Position numbers and translations under genes: made by a program | Part shown: piece after piece, positions 13,653-16,046 of the stretch | How the letters are laid out: every line of letters starts with the position of its first letter | Numbering within the stretch: position 1 is the first letter of the stretch | Source: JBFXAN01 sp050184225 | Lineage (GTDB): Bacteria; Chloroflexota; Dehalococcoidia; CAUJGQ01 | Direction: 5' to 3' | Assembly (NCBI GenBank): GCA_050184225.1 | Contig: JBFXAN010000150.1 | Location: 1-16,046 of the forward strand | DNA length: 16,046 nucleotides | The notes under the pieces: model-generated | What the model saw: the letters and a program-made list of their open reading frames with translations, nothing else | The model's database searches: none | What the model was told of the DNA's origin: nothing

Positions 13653-13786
13653 GGCCCTCACCCCGGCGCGCTCCGCTCGCCACCCCTCTCCCGCCGGAGC
13701 GGGCGAGGGGGATACTGGCAAACCTCGGTTGAGTAAGGCTCCCCCTCTCCCGTCCCGACGGGAGAGGGGGCCGGGGGGTGAGGGCC
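13653..13786. repeat. Inverted-repeat cassette in the divergent hydrolase/amidohydrolase region (family A-like)
   Basis: The right arm (13737-13786) is GGCTCCCCCTCTCCCGTCCC, continuing through GGGGGGTGAGGGCC. The left arm starts GGCCCTCACCCC at 13653 and is degenerate or rearranged, with a CGCGCTCCGCTCGC stretch and CCCGCCGGAGCGGG. The interior has GATACTGGCAAACCTCGGTT, clearly related to the AAATACTGGCACCCTCGGT core of the copy at 98-255, which ties the CTCTCCC-armed and CTTCCCT-armed elements into one family. It lies between the divergent hydrolase and amidohydrolase starts, so it probably sits in or beside their promoters. Confidence 0.78.
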
Positions 13787-13806
13787 GCCACGCCAAAGGA
13801 TCAATC

Positions 13807-15252
13807 ATGACTCCTCCTCACCGCACCCTCATCCGCGCCGGCCATGTCATCGCCTTCGACGGCAGCGGCCACCGCCACATCCGCGACGGCGTCGTCCTCG
13901 TCGAAGGTCAGCGCATCGCCCACGTCGGCCGCTCCTACGATGGCCCCGCCGACACCGTGATCGACGCCCCCGATGGCGTCCTCACCCCCGGCCTGATCAG
14001 CACCCACGCCCACATCGCCGGGTCGCCCCTCGACCGCTCCTTCATCGAGGACCGCGGCAACCCCCAGTTCTACATGTCCGGCCTCTTCGAGATGCTCCCC
14101 GTCCGCGGCGCCTCCCAGGACGCCGACGGCAACCGCGCCTGTGTCGACTTCTCCATGGCCGAGATGCTGCGCGGCGGCTGCACCACCGTCATGGAGATGG
14201 GCGGCTCCGGCGAATACGTCGCCGAACGCGCCCCCGTCTACGGCATGCGCTGCTACGTCGCCCAGGGCTACCGCTCCGGCCGCTGGGTCACCTACGACGG
14301 CAAACGTGTCGCCTGGGAGTTGAGCGAAGAGGCCGGACTGCAGGGCCTCGCCCGCGCCCTCGACTTCATCTCGAAGTACGACGACGCCCACAACGGTCTC
14401 GTCCGCGGCTTCCTCAGCCCTTCCCAGGTTGACACCTGCACCGAAGCCCTCTTCCTCGAATCCAAGCGACAGGCCGACGCGCTCAAGCTGCCCTTGCAAA
14501 CCCACTGCTCGCAGTCCACCGTCGAGTTCCAGGAGATGCTCGGCCGCCACGGCGTCTCGCCGATCCGCTGGCTGAGCGACATCGGCGTCCTCGCCCCCAA
14601 CGTCATCCTCGGCCACGCGATCATCATCGCCGGCAGCACCTGGTCCAACTACCCATCCGGCGACATCCAGGTGATGGCCGACGCCGGCTGCACCGTCGCT
14701 CACGCCCCCTGGGTCTTCGCCCGCCGCGGCATCGCCATGGAATCCTTCGCCCGCTACCAGGCCGCCGGCGTCGCCATGAGCCTCGGCACCGACACCAACC
14801 CCCAGTCGATGATCGAGGCGATGCGCTGGGCCGCCGTCCTCTCCAAGGTCGTCGACCGCCAGACCGAGATCGCCACCGCCGCCGATGTCTTCACCGCCGC
14901 CACCCTCGGCGGCGCCCGCGCTCTCGGCCGCGACGACCTCGGTCGCATCGCCCCCGGCGCCCTCGCCGACCTCGTCCTCTGGCGCGGCCGCTCCTGGGGC
15001 ATGACCCCCCTCCGCGACCCCGTCAAGAACATCGTCTTCAACGCCGCCGCCGAGGATGTGGATCGCGTCTGGGTCGATGGCCGCCCCGTCGTCGAGAATG
15101 GACGAGTGCTCGGCGCCGATGAGGGTGCGATCTTCGCCGCGCTACAGGCCGCCGGCGAGCGCATGTGGCCGCGCATGGGTGAGTTCGACTGGGCCGGCCG
15201 CGGCGCTGACGAGCTCTCCCCGCAAACCTTTCCCGCATGGAGTGACGCATGA
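13807..15252 (+). CDS. Amidohydrolase family protein (metal-dependent, chlorohydrolase/deaminase-like)
   Basis: This 481-residue protein belongs to the amidohydrolase superfamily (TIM barrel with a small beta-sandwich formed by both termini). Metal and catalytic residues are visible: His67 and His69 in PGLISTHAHI, His233 in LQTHCSQS, His270 in ILGHAIII, and Asp329 in LGTDTNPQ. VAHAPW (298-302) fits the aminohydrolase (TrzA/AtzB/cytosine-deaminase-like) branch, where a deaminated or dechlorinated heterocycle or an amide is the substrate. The actual substrate is unknown. The ATG at 13807 follows AAAGGA (13795-13800) by 6 nt. The frame is open upstream to 13729, but that stretch is repeat-derived (SKAPPLPSRRERGPGGEG) and is excluded. 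Its stop overlaps the next start (ATGA), implying coupled expression with the DehI-like gene. Confidence 0.88.
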   Translation: MTPPHRTLIRAGHVIAFDGSGHRHIRDGVVLVEGQRIAHVGRSYDGPADTVIDAPDGVLTPGLISTHAHIAGSPLDRSFIEDRGNPQFYMSGLFEMLPVRGASQDADGNRACVDFSMAEMLRGGCTTVMEMGGSGEYVAERAPVYGMRCYVAQGYRSGRWVTYDGKRVAWELSEEAGLQGLARALDFISKYDDAHNGLVRGFLSPSQVDTCTEALFLESKRQADALKLPLQTHCSQSTVEFQEMLGRHGVSPIRWLSDIGVLAPNVILGHAIIIAGSTWSNYPSGDIQVMADAGCTVAHAPWVFARRGIAMESFARYQAAGVAMSLGTDTNPQSMIEAMRWAAVLSKVVDRQTEIATAADVFTAATLGGARALGRDDLGRIAPGALADLVLWRGRSWGMTPLRDPVKNIVFNAAAEDVDRVWVDGRPVVENGRVLGADEGAIFAALQAAGERMWPRMGEFDWAGRGADELSPQTFPAWSDA

Positions 15253-16046
15253 CCACCAACGGAACCGTCCCCCAGCCCCCACCCGCGGATTGGTTGGACG
15301 GCCCGCTCGCGCCCGATGCCCCCGCCGACCTCGCCGCCCGCTACGACGACGTCGCTGCCCACCTCCGCGTCCCTTTCCTCGGCCCCTTCTGGCGTGCCCT
15401 CGCCTGGGACCAACCGCGCTTCGCCTCACTCTGGCAGGAGATCAAGCCGCTCCTCACCCACCCCGCCTTCGAGCGGGAAGCCGCATCCCTCCGCCGCGCC
15501 GCCCTCATCGAAGAGGCGGTCACGATGCCCAGCCACCAGGCGTTCAAGGCCGACATGGTCCGCGCCGAGATCGACTTCGAGATGCGCGACCGCATCGGCA
15601 ACTACAATGCCGCCGTCCACTACGCCCTCCCCAAAACCCTCCTCGTCGCGGCCTGGCTCCTTTCACCGCCGGTCGCCGGCACGCCACCCGCCGGCCCAGA
15701 AGACCCCATCCCCACCGGCATCGCCCCCGGCGCCGTCCCCGTCCCCCCCGCCCCGCCACAGCAGATCCGCGGCCGCCTCGCCGAGCTCCTCGACGAGATC
15801 CCCCGCGCCCACCAGCACCCGATCGCCGACGAATACTTCCGCGCCATCGGCCGCATGACCGACTACCTCAACGCCGCCTGGAACGCCCTCAAACCGATCG
15901 TCCGCGACGAACCCTACGACGACCGCGCTCGCACCCTCGTCCACCACGCCCAGACCGCCATCCACGACCTCCCCCCCAAACTCCCAACCATCGACGCCAT
16001 CCTCAGCACCAACACAACCGACGACCGCTACCGCTCCATCCTCACC
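15249..16046 (+). CDS. DehI-family (halocarboxylic acid dehalogenase-like) protein, 3' truncated by window
   Basis: The frame is open for 266 codons from the ATG at 15249 to the window end with no stop. The protein has two similar halves. LRVPFLGPFWRALAWDQPRF and LWQEIKPLLTHPAFEREA are echoed by DEYFRAIGRMTDYLNAAWNA and LKPIVRDEPYDDRA. The GPFFRAL...W..LKP(L/I) wording and the central MRDRIGNYNAAVHYALPKTL block match the DehI pseudo-dimeric family. DehI itself is a cofactor-independent 2-haloacid dehalogenase, but many homologues have no known role. A Pro/Gly/Ala-rich linker (about 140-172) joins the halves. The start overlaps the amidohydrolase stop (ATGA). Assignment is by recalled family wording; activity on haloacids is not shown, since I could not place the catalytic Asp and Asn with certainty. 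Confidence 0.7.
   Translation, partial: MTTNGTVPQPPPADWLDGPLAPDAPADLAARYDDVAAHLRVPFLGPFWRALAWDQPRFASLWQEIKPLLTHPAFEREAASLRRAALIEEAVTMPSHQAFKADMVRAEIDFEMRDRIGNYNAAVHYALPKTLLVAAWLLSPPVAGTPPAGPEDPIPTGIAPGAVPVPPAPPQQIRGRLAELLDEIPRAHQHPIADEYFRAIGRMTDYLNAAWNALKPIVRDEPYDDRARTLVHHAQTAIHDLPPKLPTIDAILSTNTTDDRYRSILT

Noticed and set aside
13729..13806. Upstream extension of the amidohydrolase to an earlier ATG
   Set aside because: The added residues are translated repeat arm, and the good Shine-Dalgarno (AAAGGA) sits next to the ATG at 13807.
13801..14703. Open frame of 300 codons antisense to the amidohydrolase
   Set aside because: Low-complexity Gly/Ala/Asp/Val sequence opposite a gene with all its catalytic residues intact; shadow.
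1..16046. tRNA, rRNA or riboswitch genes, including a cobalamin riboswitch near the B12 regulator
   Set aside because: No cloverleaf, rRNA-like stretch or B12-box-like sequence was recognised on reading the gaps; a covariance-model search would be needed to exclude weak cases.

Overview
The window is a high-GC bacterial chromosome segment with strong C/G bias at third codon positions. Gene content suggests a Chloroflexota member, perhaps Thermomicrobia-like. The basis is complex I genes, a B12-binding MerR regulator, a secreted DUF4397 protein with a sortase-like tail, and intergenic gaps packed with inverted repeats. That placement is inference; no rRNA or tRNA is present to test it.

Layout. 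(1) 1-3828, plus strand: the end of nuoL, then nuoM, nuoN and ybeY, i.e. the membrane arm of NADH dehydrogenase I followed by the rRNA-maturation endoribonuclease. (2) 3931-7965, minus strand: a DUF4397 exported protein, then a compact set of SRPBCC protein, phytoene-desaturase-like flavoenzyme and NDUFA9-like atypical SDR. (3) 7966-8194: a divergent regulatory region in which the same 13-nt sequence faces both ways. (4) 8195-9097, plus: a CarH/LitR-type MerR plus B12-binding photoreceptor-repressor. (5) 9289-10491, plus: an FAD-dependent oxidoreductase. (6) 10688-13591, minus: a CitE/HpcH-like lyase, an agmatinase-family ureohydrolase and an alpha/beta hydrolase. (7) 13807-16046, plus: an amidohydrolase translationally coupled to a DehI-family protein that runs off the window.

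The most system-like part is 3931-9097. A probable B12 light sensor is divergent from genes whose products look like isoprenoid, carotenoid or lipid modification enzymes. Matching operator-like sequences built on TATGCA with an 11-bp period lie at both promoters. This fits light-controlled pigment or membrane-lipid genes, but the exact chemistry cannot be read from sequence.

Most of the longer gaps outside the regulator region hold 85-170 bp inverted-repeat cassettes of at least three families: a GGCCCCCTTCCCT / CCCCTCTCCC family, a CCTGAGCGAAGCGAAGGATC family, and a CGCAGAGACACAGAGG / ACACAAAGG family. Several overlap genes: they encode C-terminal tails, supply stop codons, or abut start codons.
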